NCBI GenBank assembly: GCA_032173965.1
Contig: CM063283.1
Span: forward strand, 115,619,187 to 115,683,186
Length of the DNA stretch: 64,000 bases
Direction: 5' to 3'
Source of the DNA: Sitta carolinensis
Lineage: Eukaryota > Chordata > Aves > Passeriformes > Sittidae
Both the position numbers and the translations under genes were made by a program. The notes under the pieces were generated by a model. The model saw only the letters and a list, made by a program, of their open reading frames with translations, was not told where the DNA came from and did no database searches. Positions 50,740-61,136 of the stretch are shown piece after piece (position 1 is the stretch's first letter; every line of letters starts with the position of its first letter).

Positions 50740-53700
50740 CTGCAAGAGGAAAAGGAGTTAAACCAACTTTGCACAAAAAAATCCAACTCAACCTCCAGCC
50801 ATGAGGCTGCTAAGCAAATGATTCCTTCTGTGCCACAGTTTTGGTTTTTTCTGCAGAGTTCAGGCTATCTAGGATTGTTCCTTCTTTTGCATTCCTGGAA
50901 CATCACAGAACCTCAGAACGTCTGAGTGGGAAGGGATTTTAAAAAATCATCCCATTCCAATGCCCTGCCATGGCAGGGACACCTCCCACTGTCCCAGGAT
51001 GCCCCAAAGCTCCATCCAGCCTGGCCTGGGGCACTGACAGGGATCAGGAGGTGAGCCTTGTCACTCTCTCAACTCCTGCACTCACCTATCACAGCTGATC
51101 AATCTTCACGTCCTTTAGAAGTTATCTTTTGAAGCAATTTTCACCATTTTAACATCCCAAGCCCTGTCTTCCCTCTGCACTTCAGAGGATTATTCAATAT
51201 CTGAAGCATTAATCACGTTGACAATAAATAAACCTTAGACACTCCTTTGTAAAGCATTCAGCAATTGCTGGGATGTGAAAGTGATGTCAGCAAAGGACAG
51301 AAACGTGAGGCCAAAGTCTTAGAAAAAAGTGATGCCCATCTGCTCTGGGTATGTTTGTAGAAAACAGAAAAGATTTATGCTGAAAGCCCCTGCAGAATTA
51401 AATGTAGAAGTCGTCGGACTGTAAAAAATAGAATAAGCAAGCAAAGATAAAAGATAGAAACAAGAAATCCTGTTATTTTCGCTTGAAATTTAGTGGCAGT
51501 TCAGTCTATGGAAATAAAAAATTAGCTGGCTCTGGACTGGCTCCCTCAAGTGCTAAAACACTTGATCACAGAGATCACCAAGAGAGATTATTTTATTGTT
51601 ATTAACGAGTGGAACAACTTCTCCTCCAGGGCAGGTTCTCCTCTGCTCACCCTGGCCCACTCCAGCCTGTCCACACCTCTTGTGCCCTGTGGGGACCAGA
51701 AGTGGGTGGAATATTCCTGGATATTCCCCCTGAGAAGGGTGGGATGATCCTCTTGAGCAGTAACTTGTCACAGGAGCAGCAAGAAATGGCTTTGAAGGTT
51801 TGTTCTGAAAAGCAGACAAAACTCAGCAGCCTAGAGATCATCTCTGACTGGGGCAAACCACAACTGCAAACATTCTGTGCTCTTACATAACTTGTAAGAG
51901 CACAGGATTAGAAATTCCAGTTGTTAAACTTCCTGCTGCCAGCCAGAAAGGGCAGATGTGAGAAGTGTTTCATACCAAGGTCTGAGGCAGGGAAATCTTC
52001 GGGAGGATAAAACCAGCTGCATGCACACACTTCAGGACTGCAGCAATTATCAGTGAAACACAGACAGCACCTGCCACTGCAACTTCATGGTACCCTGGAG
52101 AGAAAAAACCAAATAAACACATGGAGGAAGAGTCCCATGACATTTCAGATCTCCCAGTCGAGAACAGCTATTAGGAATCACCAAGAACTTGGATTAGAAG
52201 GGATCTGTGAAAGTCAAAACAAGACCAAATCTCAGATTAGCTTCAGGAATTACAAAAGCAGTGACTCCATCTTTATGCAGAGTTGCTGGAGAATTGTATG
52301 GCTCAGGGGATTGCCAAGAGATTTGTTGCCCCAAAGCTGGCAGGGTTTTATATTTCACTCCTACATACCCACAATGGCTCTCTCTTGGAAGGTTTCTCTC
52401 TGCCACTGAGGCTCTGACCTCTGCCCTGGCACAGGGACAGCACCCAGGAGAGGCTGGAGCTGGGCCAGGGGGTTTAGGGTGGATTTTAGGGCAAGGCTCT
52501 TCCCCCGAGGGTGCTGGCACTGCCCAGGGAATGGGCACAGGCTGCCAGAGCTCCAGGAGCCTTTGGGCAGCGCTGCCAGGGACCCCAGAGTGCCCAGGCT
52601 GGCAGAGCCCTCCAGGACCATGGAGTCCAACCCAGCCCCAGCCCCTCACCCATGGCCCCCAGTGCCACAGCCAGGCTGGTTTAAACACACCCAGGGATGG
52701 GCATTGCACCCCCTCCCCAGGCAGAACATTCCAGCACTTTATCCCTGTGCCCATGATAAACTCCCCCCTGCTCTCCATGTGTTCCTGAGGCTGAGCCCTA
52801 TGGCTGTGTCAGTGCTGCTGCAGGCAGAGCCCACCCCGCTGGGCACAGCCCCCTGCCCAGAACTGCAGGGAGTGAGGAGGGCACCCCTGGGGCTGCTCTG
52901 CTCCAGCTCCCCCTCTCAGGGTTCGTGTTCCCCTCTCCAGCCCTGTTCCCTCCTCTGGATGTGCTCCAGCCCCTCCAGGTCCTTCCTGAACTGGGCACAG
53001 CCCTCGAGGGGTGACCCCAGCACCTGAGGGGTGACCCCAGCAGTGCCCAGCACAGGGGAACAATGACCCCTGCTCCTGCTGGCCACACCACCCTGAGCCA
53101 GCCAGGGGCCATGACCCCCTGCTCCTGCTGGCCACACCACCCTGAGCCAGCCAGGGGCCATGAACCCCCTGCTCCTGCTGGCCACACCACCCTGAGCCAG
53201 CCAGGGGCCATGACCCCCTGCTCCTGCTGGCCACACACCCTGAGCCAGCCAGGGGCCATGACCCCCTGCTCCTGCTGGCCACACCACCCTGAGCCAGCCA
53301 GGGGCCATGAACCCCCTGCTCCTGCTGGCCACCCACCCTGAGCCATCAGGGGCCATGAACCCCCTGCTCCTGCTGGCCACACTGCTCCTGAGCCAGCCAG
53401 GGGCCATGAACCCCCTGCTCCTGCTGGCCACACTGCTCCTGAGCCAGCCAGGGGCCATGAACCCCCTGCTCCTGAGCCAGCCAGGGGCCATTTGCCCCTC
53501 CTTGGCCACCAGGGCAGGGCTGGCTCATGTCCAGCTGCTGTCCACCAGCACCCCCAGGCTGCCCAGGGCCGGGTGGTGTTGGAACCCAGAAGGTTCCTCT
53601 GCCTGCCCTGGGGGAGCAGAGACCCTGGCAGGGCTCTCAGAGACCCTGGCACAGAGTCAAAAACACCTGTGTGTTTGACTTGAGCCCATGGCAAACATCA

Positions 53701-56700
53701 CCAAGCTTGTATGGAGAATTACAAACACTAGAGTGTGAGTAGAGTGATGGATAACTTGGCACAGGGTGAAAATGCAGATTTTTAGGGGGTTTATAATGGG
53801 GGTTTAAGGGGCAAAGATGGAGGATTCTGGGTGTGGCCCTGAGCTTCTTCTTGGTCTTTTAGCCTCCATCTTCTGCTGTGGGGGTGGCACATTTTGACTG
53901 GTTTGCAATAAAGGTACACTGTCTAATAAAGCAGATAGGTATTGGAAAACTATTGTAAACAACAACTATGTAGATTTTAGTATAAAAGATAAACACTGCC
54001 CACAGGGTGTCAGTCTGCTGTGTTTCAGCCTGCAAGTTGGACCTCTGCAGACCAGAGCCACAATGTACCAGATAATGAACAATAAACAATCCCTGGACAC
54101 GAGAAAGGAGAGATCTTGGGCTGTTCTTTGGCACTGGGCTGGGAAAAGCAGAGACTTTGGGCAATTGTGGGGTCACAGCACCAGCACAAAACCCCAGAGG
54201 GTGGGTGGGGGGTCTGGGCAGGGCAGGGCTGGGCCTGGATGGTCCCTTTGGGTCTCCACAGCTCAGGCTATCCCATGATCCTGGGCCCACCTGTTTTTGA
54301 GGAGTGAACTGTGAATATCCCTGCCCAAAAGACAGCACTGCACACTGAGCCCAGCCCCCCTGAGCCCCAGTACCTGGCTGAGCCTCTGAGGCTGCACTGA
54401 CACATTTCCAGGGGGAGGGCACCGAATTCTTGTTCAGGGATGCAGTGATGGCCACGGCCACGCAGTAATTCCTGCCAGGATACAAATCCTCCAGGACAGC
54501 ACTGAACACTTCCTCAGTGGTTTTCTGCCGGGGCCTCTGCCGTGAAGAACAAGGTTTGGAAGTCAGATATTGGCTCAGAATAACTGAGCCACTGCTCCAG
54601 ACCTGCTGCCCTGCAGGCAAAGGAGCTCAGAGTCTGCTGGCCATGGTCTCTCTTTTCTAAGAAACCTATTCTTAGGTTTTCCTGATCTTCTAGTCATGTG
54701 TTTTTTGAGAACCTGTTAACCATCACAGCCATTTATGCCCTCTGTGTTCCTCTCCTAAAGCACAACTGTTGGAATTCACAGTGCTGGGAAATAACAGAAT
54801 ATTAGGTTCATAAGCCAAATTAGGGTCTAATTCAGAATATTAGGTCTGCAAGGCAAAACTTAGAAAGTTTTGTTTTAGAGCTTAAAAGTCATACACAAAT
54901 CTAAAGTGGTTCCAAAGGTTACCAAGAGGTTTTGGGGTGTAATCCTGTAAGGTTTAGGGGTTCAGGGGTGATTGGTTAAGAAAGTTCCCACTGCAATAAC
55001 ACCAATTAGCTCAGTAGTGGTTTAATCACATAAAAATCCAGTTGGCAGAATTTTATTGGCCCAGGAAGCCTTAAATTGTCTGATGAGCAGAAATCTGGGG
55101 AATTCTCCACCACCCTGCTGACACCTGTGAGAGGGATCCATCCTCTCCCTGCCTCTGGAGAAGAGCAGAAAATAAACTGCACTTGGCCACCAAACTCAGG
55201 AGTTTCTCTGTTTCCAGAAGAAATCCCCTCACACAAAACATGAGGTATAAAACCCTCATGTGAGAAATCCAACTCACACACAGCTAACCCCCAAATTCCC
55301 TACCTTGTGCTCTCCATCCAGTGATTTCAGGGTGATCTCATAATCCAGCTCCTCATAGATATCAAGTAAAGAGAGCAGCTTGCCCCTGTCTCTGAAGTGA
55401 GAGGCTGGCAGCTTCATGGTGAGTTGATGCAGTTCAGGCAGGAGGTGAGATTCACTTCTGGTGGTCCCAGTTTTGCTGTTGGAAAACAAGAGGAGAAAGT
55501 GATGGAAAAAATACACACTTTATCCAGGACCAAACCTGTTGGGGAAGAGGAAAGTCTAACAGGGCAGTTTTACAAATAGGAATGCTTAGGAGGCTCTCTA
55601 GAAATGAAAGCAAGTTTTGATAGAGAAGAACAAAAGATGGCTGAAAATAAAGATATTCCTGAGCTAATGGTCACTGGACAGAGGTTGGGATGAGTTGGGA
55701 AGAGATTTTATGGCTGAGAGCAAAGGATAAGGTGACTACAAACAAAAGCAGGCTTGTACCAAGTAAAGATAAATCTCAAAAAGCACAGGCCACACACAAA
55801 ACCTGTTTTTACCAAGTAAGAAGAATTTTCCACTGCAGAAAAACAAGTTTAAGGTTCAAATACAACATCCCAGCTGCTGTGGTTGGTCAGCCGTGCCCCA
55901 CTCTGGCAGTGCCAGCAGTCAGGATGGGCTGCAGGTGATGGCAAAGGCATTGTGTGTGCTGCCAGTGGCTGTTGTGCAGTCAGATGCTCAGCACAGAACA
56001 ATCTCTGCTGCAGTGTGAGCAGAGCAGAGGGGCTGCAGGCAGGGCTGGGGCTGGAGCTGGCAGCTCCCAGGCCTGGCTTGAACCCCTGCCCAGGAGTGCT
56101 GGCACTGCTGCTGGGCCACGAGCACAGTCTGGGCTGCCCAGCTCTGCCCCAGCTCTCACAAATTCCATTTCTGTGATGCATACAGAGCTGGCTCAGCACA
56201 TTCCAGAGGGGCTACTGCTGTAAATCCACAAACCTTCAAACATTTGACTTCCACAGCCAATTCATCATTTCCCACAGGACCAGATTTTCAAGGAAAAGGA
56301 GAGGAGTGGAGGGAAGAAGCAGAAAGGGGACAGAGGCTTTGCTTCAGCCTCACAGAGATGTGAACTTCGTATCCACCTGAGGTTAAAGCACAGAACAGAA
56401 TCCTGGAATGGTTTGGGAGGGACCTTAAAGCTCCTCCCATGGGACCCCTCCCACTGACCCAGACTGCTCCAGCCCCAGTGTCCAGCCTGAGGAGCTGGCT
56501 TTGAACATACAAAAAACCAAAAAAAACCCAAAAAAACCCAAAAAACAAAAAAGCTCTTTTTTAAATTATGCATCTTACACAGTCAAGAGATTTTTCCTGG
56601 TGTTTGTCAATGCACAACTGTATTTCCTTTATATTTATAATGTATATATATATATGTGTATTTCCAAACCAGAGCCTCACTCCTTTATCAGAACTACTAA

Positions 56701-59120
56701 TCAGAACTCCTCATTTTAGAAATTTACCTATAAATTGAAGCTTTTCATAGCTATATTAAATACTACACACAAAGAGCCACCAGCCCAGTCAGTGTGGAGT
56801 CTTACAGCAAAGGGAGCAGAACACAATTCAGGCATCAGCTGTAAAGAAAAACTACAAAAAGAAGAAACACAGCAAGGGAACTTACTCTGAAGGATTGGTG
56901 AAAAACGCAGCACAGAAGAATTGAGCACCTGAGCTCCTCCAAGGCTCTGAACAAGTGCAGAATACTCAGAGCTTCTGTCCTTGAATTGCTCTGTCAGCTC
57001 ACAGGAGAGCTGGGCAATACCTGAGCAATGCTGGGCACTCACCCAGTCCCGGCTCCTGCACAGAAGAGCAAGAGAGTCTCAGTCCTCTGATATGAGGAGG
57101 CATGGGATGTGAGGAAAGCATTTCTCAGGGGAAAAAAATCCCAGAAAAACTAAGAAAAAGACAAGAAAAAGAGGGCAAACCTCAGCCTTAGTATTTTCCC
57201 AGAATCCCCAAATCCCTGGGGCTGGCACAGCCCTGCCAGCCCATGGGGTGCCAGCTGTGCCCACCTTGTCCCCCTGAGTGCCACCTCCAGGGCTGGGCAC
57301 TGCAACCCTCTGTCACTGTGAGGCACAGAGGGAACACAGCAGCACACACAGCAGGGCTTCAGGCAGAGAAGAAGCAAAGAACTCTCCAGTTTATTGCTGC
57401 CCTCGTATCTCTCAGTTTCTGGCCAGTGCCCAGAGATTGGACAGAGCAGTTCCCACCTCTCCATCCCCACTGCTCACTTGAGCAGTCCATCAGGTGAGAT
57501 CTTTTCACAGAGGAATGCAAACATGATCCTTGTTTATCTCACAATTCATGAGACCTGATTCCATCATACCCAAACAAATCAGAAGGCTGATTTCCAGGGA
57601 CAAGACCCCTCCCTGCTCTTTGGGTCACTAAACCCCACAAGGCAGATTTGTAAGATTGGTGCTGATCCTGGGTGCCTTGCCTGCGGCCTCTGTAGAGCAC
57701 GGTGTAGGATGCTGGCACAGCTGGCTCAGGTTCTGCCTGCCAGGACAAAATGTGCTGGAAATTGTGGGAGTCCATCTGCAGGTTGTAAGGAGTCCCTCCC
57801 AAAATTCTTTCTAAAAAAGAAGAAATGACAAAAAAAAAAAAAAAACACACCACCAAACAACTCTGAGCTTTGCAACAATTCTAATAAATAAATAATTTTG
57901 AGCAGCTCAGGGTTTGCCCCCCAAAAAGCAGCCACAGTTCACATGACAGACACAGCAATGCAAAGCACTGTGCACAGGGATTACATCTCTGGAAATTCTC
58001 TCTCCAAAAAGCATGAAGTTCCAAAATGATGATTGGTGAGGATGTGCAAGCTATGAAATGTGTTAGGAAGAGCATTTTAAAGGTGATAAAACTCTTACCA
58101 GGCAGGCTGCAAACAGCTGTAGACAGAAAGGTGAGGTACACTGGAAATTGAAACTGGGTATTAATGCACTGGTGTAACCACAGGAGCTGATTTTTATTGC
58201 AAATATTCACTTGCAACAATTGGGGCCACACCCAGCATTCTCTGGAGGAACTGGGACTTTCTTTCACATCTTCCTGCAGCTTTCCCACACTTCCCTCCTT
58301 TCTCCAGAGCCTGGGGCTCTGAGGAGCTGGTTCCTGGAGCCCTACACTGCTCCCTCCACGTGAGGTCCAAGACTCAGTGTCAGCAAAAACACCCAAGATG
58401 TTCTCATCAAATCATGCCTTAGGGGACTAACTCTATTTCAGACACCTTCTCAAGCCAGCCCAAGAAGTTTAGAACAGATCTGGGAAAAGATTCCATTACT
58501 GCTTGGCTCACAGAGCCCAGAATGGTTTGGGTTGGGAAGGACCTTACAGAACACCCAGAGCCACCCCTGCCATGGCAGGGACACCTCCTGAAAAACTGTT
58601 TCTGAAAAATGAGAGGAAAAACTCCTCTAATTGTTTTTTCCAAGACCTTTCAGCCTCCCTTCTGCCTTGAGGGCAACAAGGGGAAACCTCCTGTTGTTGT
58701 TTTAAAGGCATTCTGTGGTCATGCCTCTGACTCTGGAGATGCTGACTCCCACACTCAGTTGGCCAAAGCAGTCACTGCTTGAATTCCAAACACATTTTTC
58801 TTAGTTTTACATGGATTCCATGGGAAAATCTGGAAAGTTCCTTGCTTATCTTCCCTAAAACTCTCTTTTGTCTTGAGCTGTTGTGTTAACAAGGTGAGCC
58901 ACTGTCAGCATGACTGAAAAGAGAAGAGAAATCTGCGACTTGAGTTATAAAATTTAAACAATCTTGATGGGGACCCACAAAAAATAGGTTTAACTGCACT
59001 TAGATGTAGAACAATGGATTTCCTATCAGGTAGGAAATCACCCATTTGGAAAGAAAAACATCCAGTGGGGATAAATAAAGCAATAACAATAACTGAACAC
59101 AAGCTCAGATTGGCATTCAT
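50082..59120 (-). CDS. IFNAR2: Interferon alpha/beta receptor 2 (two apparent frame breaks)
   Basis: High-affinity chain of the type I interferon receptor, carrying the STAT2/JAK1-binding tail in mammals. Seven coding exons: 59042-59120, 57681-57810, 56886-57055, 55304-55475, 54374-54536, 51976-52094, 50082-50739. Order: signal peptide, D1, D2, membrane helix and long acidic/serine-rich tail. Matches to human: FQHILSWQ (FRSILSWE), C-X7-C ending SCELTEQF (FCDLTDEW), LGPPEVNL, NYCVAVAI and the C-terminal SDTELLTGYMRR (SDVDLGDGYIMR). The D2 opening exon is one base short and the last exon one base long for frame, so the total is still divisible by three, but each disrupts locally. One intron uses a GC donor. 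About 497 codons if both breaks are ignored (human 515). Confidence 0.92.
50888..51050 (-). mobile_element. CR1-type LINE fragment
   Basis: atcacagaacctcagaacg, ccctgccatggcagggaca, ccatccagcctggcctgg. Confidence 0.75.
51051..51975. other. IFNAR2 last intron, unique sequence
   Basis: Nothing recognised. Confidence 0.45.
51976..52094 (-). CDS. IFNAR2: IFNAR2 transmembrane exon
   Basis: Acceptor ctctccag and donor ACCTTG/gtatga. 119 bases, phase 1 in and 0 out. Membrane span VAVAGAVCVSLIIAAVL then KCVHAAGFILPKISLPQTL, matching human GYICLRNSLPKVLNF. Confidence 0.92.
52095..52597. other. IFNAR2 intron, mostly unique sequence
   Basis: No exon or array; the right end may be CR1-derived. Confidence 0.4.
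52598..53640 (-). mobile_element. CR1-type LINE fragment with internal expansion
   Basis: gccctccaggaccatggagt, gtgctccagcccctccaggt, then after an array gctggctcatgtccagctgc and ccaccagcacccccaggctg. The last blocks match CR1 sequence further from the 3' end than the other fragments here. Confidence 0.82.
53060..53500. repeat. About 58 bp tandem repeat inside a CR1 copy
   Basis: Unit: ccccctgctcctgctggcca, cac(c)accctgagccagcca, ggggccatga. About 9 copies. The unit corresponds to the CR1 ctgctggccac...gccat segment normally present once before ttggccacc. Confidence 0.93.
53655..54180. mobile_element. Possible ERV LTR
   Basis: Contains ggcaaagatggaggattctg, cctccatcttctgctgtggg, gtggcacattttgactggtt and aataaa-type hexamers at 53908 and 54080. 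Shares blocks with 30600-30700. Confidence 0.45.
54374..54536 (-). CDS. IFNAR2: IFNAR2 exon: second half of D2
   Basis: Acceptor tcacggcag and donor CAGCCAG/gtactg. 163 bases, phase 0 in and 1 out. Reads TEEVFSAVLEDLYPGRNYCV then AVAITASLNKN and SPWKCVSAAS. Human: YIIDKLIPNTNYCVSVYLE, SPLKCTLL. Confidence 0.93.
54537..55303. other. IFNAR2 intron between D2 exons
   Basis: Nothing recognised. Confidence 0.45.
55304..55475 (-). CDS. IFNAR2: IFNAR2 exon: first half of D2, one base short
   Basis: Acceptor tttccaacag and donor CACAAG/gtaggg. 172 bases where phase 1 in and 0 out need 173; the equivalent IL10RB exon is exactly 173. The first part reads KLGPPEVNLTSCLNCIN and then hits TGA. The rest reads TMKLPASHFRDRGKLLS to LDGEHK in the next frame. 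Human INVMVKFP aligns across the break, placing a missing base next to the AAC codon at about 55423. Confidence 0.9.
55537..56160. mobile_element. LTR-like element, copy 2 (624 bp)
   Basis: tgttggggaagagg to ccccagctctcaca, near-identical and same orientation as 40562-41183. Lies in the IFNAR2 D1/D2 intron, 62 bases before the D2 acceptor. The last 300 or so bases appear identical between copies. Confidence 0.7.
56400..56495 (-). mobile_element. Short CR1-type fragment
   Basis: cctggaatggtttgggaggg, cttaaagctcctcccatggg. Confidence 0.75.
56886..57055 (-). CDS. IFNAR2: IFNAR2 exon: second half of D1
   Basis: Acceptor cttctgtgcag and donor CTTCAGA/gtaagt. 170 bases, phase 2 in and 1 out. Reads DWVSAQHCSGIAQLSCELTE then EYSALVQSLGGAQV. 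Human: VVKNCANTTRSFCDLTDEW, AYVTVLEGF. Confidence 0.93.
57190..57310 (-). mobile_element. Short CR1-type fragment (second subtype)
   Basis: ggggctggcacagccctgcc, gagtgccacctccaggg. Confidence 0.7.
57311..57680. other. IFNAR2 intron within D1, unique sequence
   Basis: Nothing recognised. Confidence 0.4.
57681..57810 (-). CDS. IFNAR2: IFNAR2 exon: first half of D1 (GC donor)
   Basis: Acceptor cttcttttttag, phase 1 in. Reads GGTPYNLQMDSHNFQHILSW then ASYTVLYRG. Human: FKISLRNFRSILSWE, THYTLLYT. The phase-2 donor fits only at CGCAG/gcaagg, a GC-AG site; no GT nearby preserves frame. 130 bases, 2+126+2. Confidence 0.88.
57811..58514. other. IFNAR2 intron before D1, unique sequence
   Basis: Nothing recognised. 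Confidence 0.45.
58515..58590 (-). mobile_element. Short CR1-type fragment
   Basis: cccagaatggtttgggttgg, ccctgccatggcagggacac. Confidence 0.8.
59042..59120 (-). CDS. IFNAR2: IFNAR2 first coding exon: signal peptide
   Basis: ATG at 59120. Reads LSLCSVIVIALFIPTGCFSF, a hydrophobic signal sequence. Donor AAATGG/gtgatt gives 79 bases, phase 1 out, fitting the next exon. An acceptor just upstream (aatccag/cagaaacaaATG) is likely but its pyrimidine tract is weak. Confidence 0.75.
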
Positions 59121-59394
59121 TTGTTTCTGCTGGATTGCTGGTGGACTCCAGTTAGCATTATTTGATTTTTCAATGTCTCTTCTCGTCCCAAACCAAATCC
59201 CTTTGAGGTTGAGTTCAAACTGCCTCTGGACTTTGTTTCAACAAACAAGTCTAGCAAAGGAAGTGGAACAGTTGCAAACTGTTTGTGTTACACTCTTACA
59301 AAGGAGACCTGGCCCAGAACAAACACCTCAGAACAAGTATGGGGAAATTCAGCCTGGGGAGAAACAGCTGGGCTGCAAACTGCACGGGCAATCT

Positions 59395-59530
59395 CCCCTG
59401 GATCCCTGGCAGTGCCCCAGGCCAGGCTGGACACTGGGGCTGGAGCAGCCTGGGGCAGGGGGCCCTGCCAGGGCAGGGGGGCTCTGAGCTCCCTCCCAGT
59501 CCAAACCAGTCTGGGGTTCTGGGATGATCA
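59395..59530 (+). mobile_element. CR1-type LINE 3' fragment
   Basis: ctggatccctggcagtgccc, ending ccctcccagtccaaaccag. Confidence 0.8.
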
Positions 59531-59714
59531 TCTTGCCCTTTTTACAGAATTAAAGGATCCCAACAAACCCCTTCTCACAAGCACAGCTCAGCCAAGCTGG
59601 GCTTGTTTCACCTGCTAACCCAGAAACTGAGCAGTGCTGGACACAAGCAGAATGAAAAATAAAACCCCTCACATGTAACAGAGAGTTCCTGGGCATGCAG
59701 GGAGGCAGAACCAT

Positions 59715-60065
59715 GGAATGGAATGGATGGCAGGGACCCTAAATCCCATTCTCCCATCCCAGGGACCCCTGCCCCAGGCTGCTCCAGCCCCAGTGTCCAG
59801 CCTGGCCTGGGGCACTGCCAGGGATCCAGGGGCAGCCACAGCTGCTCTGGCAATTCCAGCCCCTCCAGGCAACAATTCCTGCCCCCAATCCCAGCCAATC
59901 CCCCTCTGCAGCCATTCCCTGTGCCCTGTCCCTCCCTGCCTTGTCCCCAGTCCCTCCCCAGCTCTCCTGGACCCCTCCAGGCCCTGCCAGGGGCTCTGAG
60001 CTCTCCCTGCAGCTTCTCCTCTCCAGCTGAGCCCCCCAGCTCTGCCAGCCTGGCTCCAGCCTTGC
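59715..60065 (-). mobile_element. CR1-type LINE 3' fragment
   Basis: cagggaccctaaatcccatt through ccagcctggctccagccttg. Confidence 0.87.
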
Positions 60066-60844
60066 TCATTCTTGATGCACAGAATGGGGGATGCAGGGGA
60101 AAGACAATTCCTTCTCCTGGGAATTACTCCCGGGAGAGCTCTGCAGCACCATGATGGCGTCCCTTCATTAACTCAGCAGGATTATTAATGAATTAATGGG
60201 CTCCCTGCCCTGCTCCTGTGTGAGCCAGAGGCTCAGGTCCTTACCAAGCTGACAGAGAGGCATTGGCACATCCATCAGGGCTCCCATGGGGATTAACAGG
60301 CAAACCCCTCTGCCTGCAGGGGAAACATTTTGCTCCTGTTCCTGCAAACATGTGAAAAACAAGCACACTTTACTGAATTATCACAGTGAATTTCCTTGGT
60401 AAATCACTTTGAACTAACCCAAGGCCTCTGTACAGAGTTATTTTACCCCTCCAGTGTCTGAGGGAGGGCAGTGGAACTGAAAGAGTTACCTGGGGGGGCA
60501 CTGATCCTTATTTTATGGCAACAGCACTTCCCTTTTTCCACATGGGAAGGGCTCTCACTATTTCAAATCAAGCAGAAACCACTGGATGATTATTTATATT
60601 CACTTTGCTTTAAGACAGTATCTGAAAATTCAATGCCACTCCCTCCAACTTCAATTAATACAATGCAAACAAACTTTGCTTGGCTTTGTTTGAAATAAAC
60701 TCATCACTGTTGTAAGAAAAGTTTCCAGGAAGAGAAAAGATCAATGGGGAGCTTAGAACAAAATTAATTATAAAGAAGTTATGAAGTTGGTTACAATTTT
60801 TTAATACATAAGATCTATTAAAATAATCCTTCTCTTCACTGTTA
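60066..60844. other. IFNAR2 intron 1, unique sequence
   Basis: Nothing recognised. Confidence 0.45.
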
Positions 60845-61136
60845 TTTTTTACTCTATTGAACATCCCCATAATATTTTAATTTCCACAGGACCTGGTTTT
60901 GAGTTAGCTGGGCAAGGGTGAATCTATTCCTAAAGGATCTTCCCTTCAGGTTTAATAAAAGTTAACTGCTTTTTAATTTAACATTATTTGCAAACACAAC
61001 TGGAATTATTTTCTCTGCAAAACAACTTCCCTGAGGGGAAGATCCTTTAGAAATAGATTCACCCTTGCCCAGCTAACTCAAAACCACATCCTGTGGAAAT
61101 TAAAACATTATGGGGACATTAAATAGAGTAAAAAAG
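60845..61136. repeat. Inverted repeat, about 106 bp arms, 79 bp spacer
   Basis: Left arm 60845-60950 and right arm 61030-61136 are reverse complements with about nine mismatches. Shared core ttgagttagctgggcaaggg, aatctattcc, aggatcttccc. It would fold to a long hairpin in IFNAR2 intron 1 RNA. No terminal repeats or transposase remnants seen. Confidence 0.92.
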
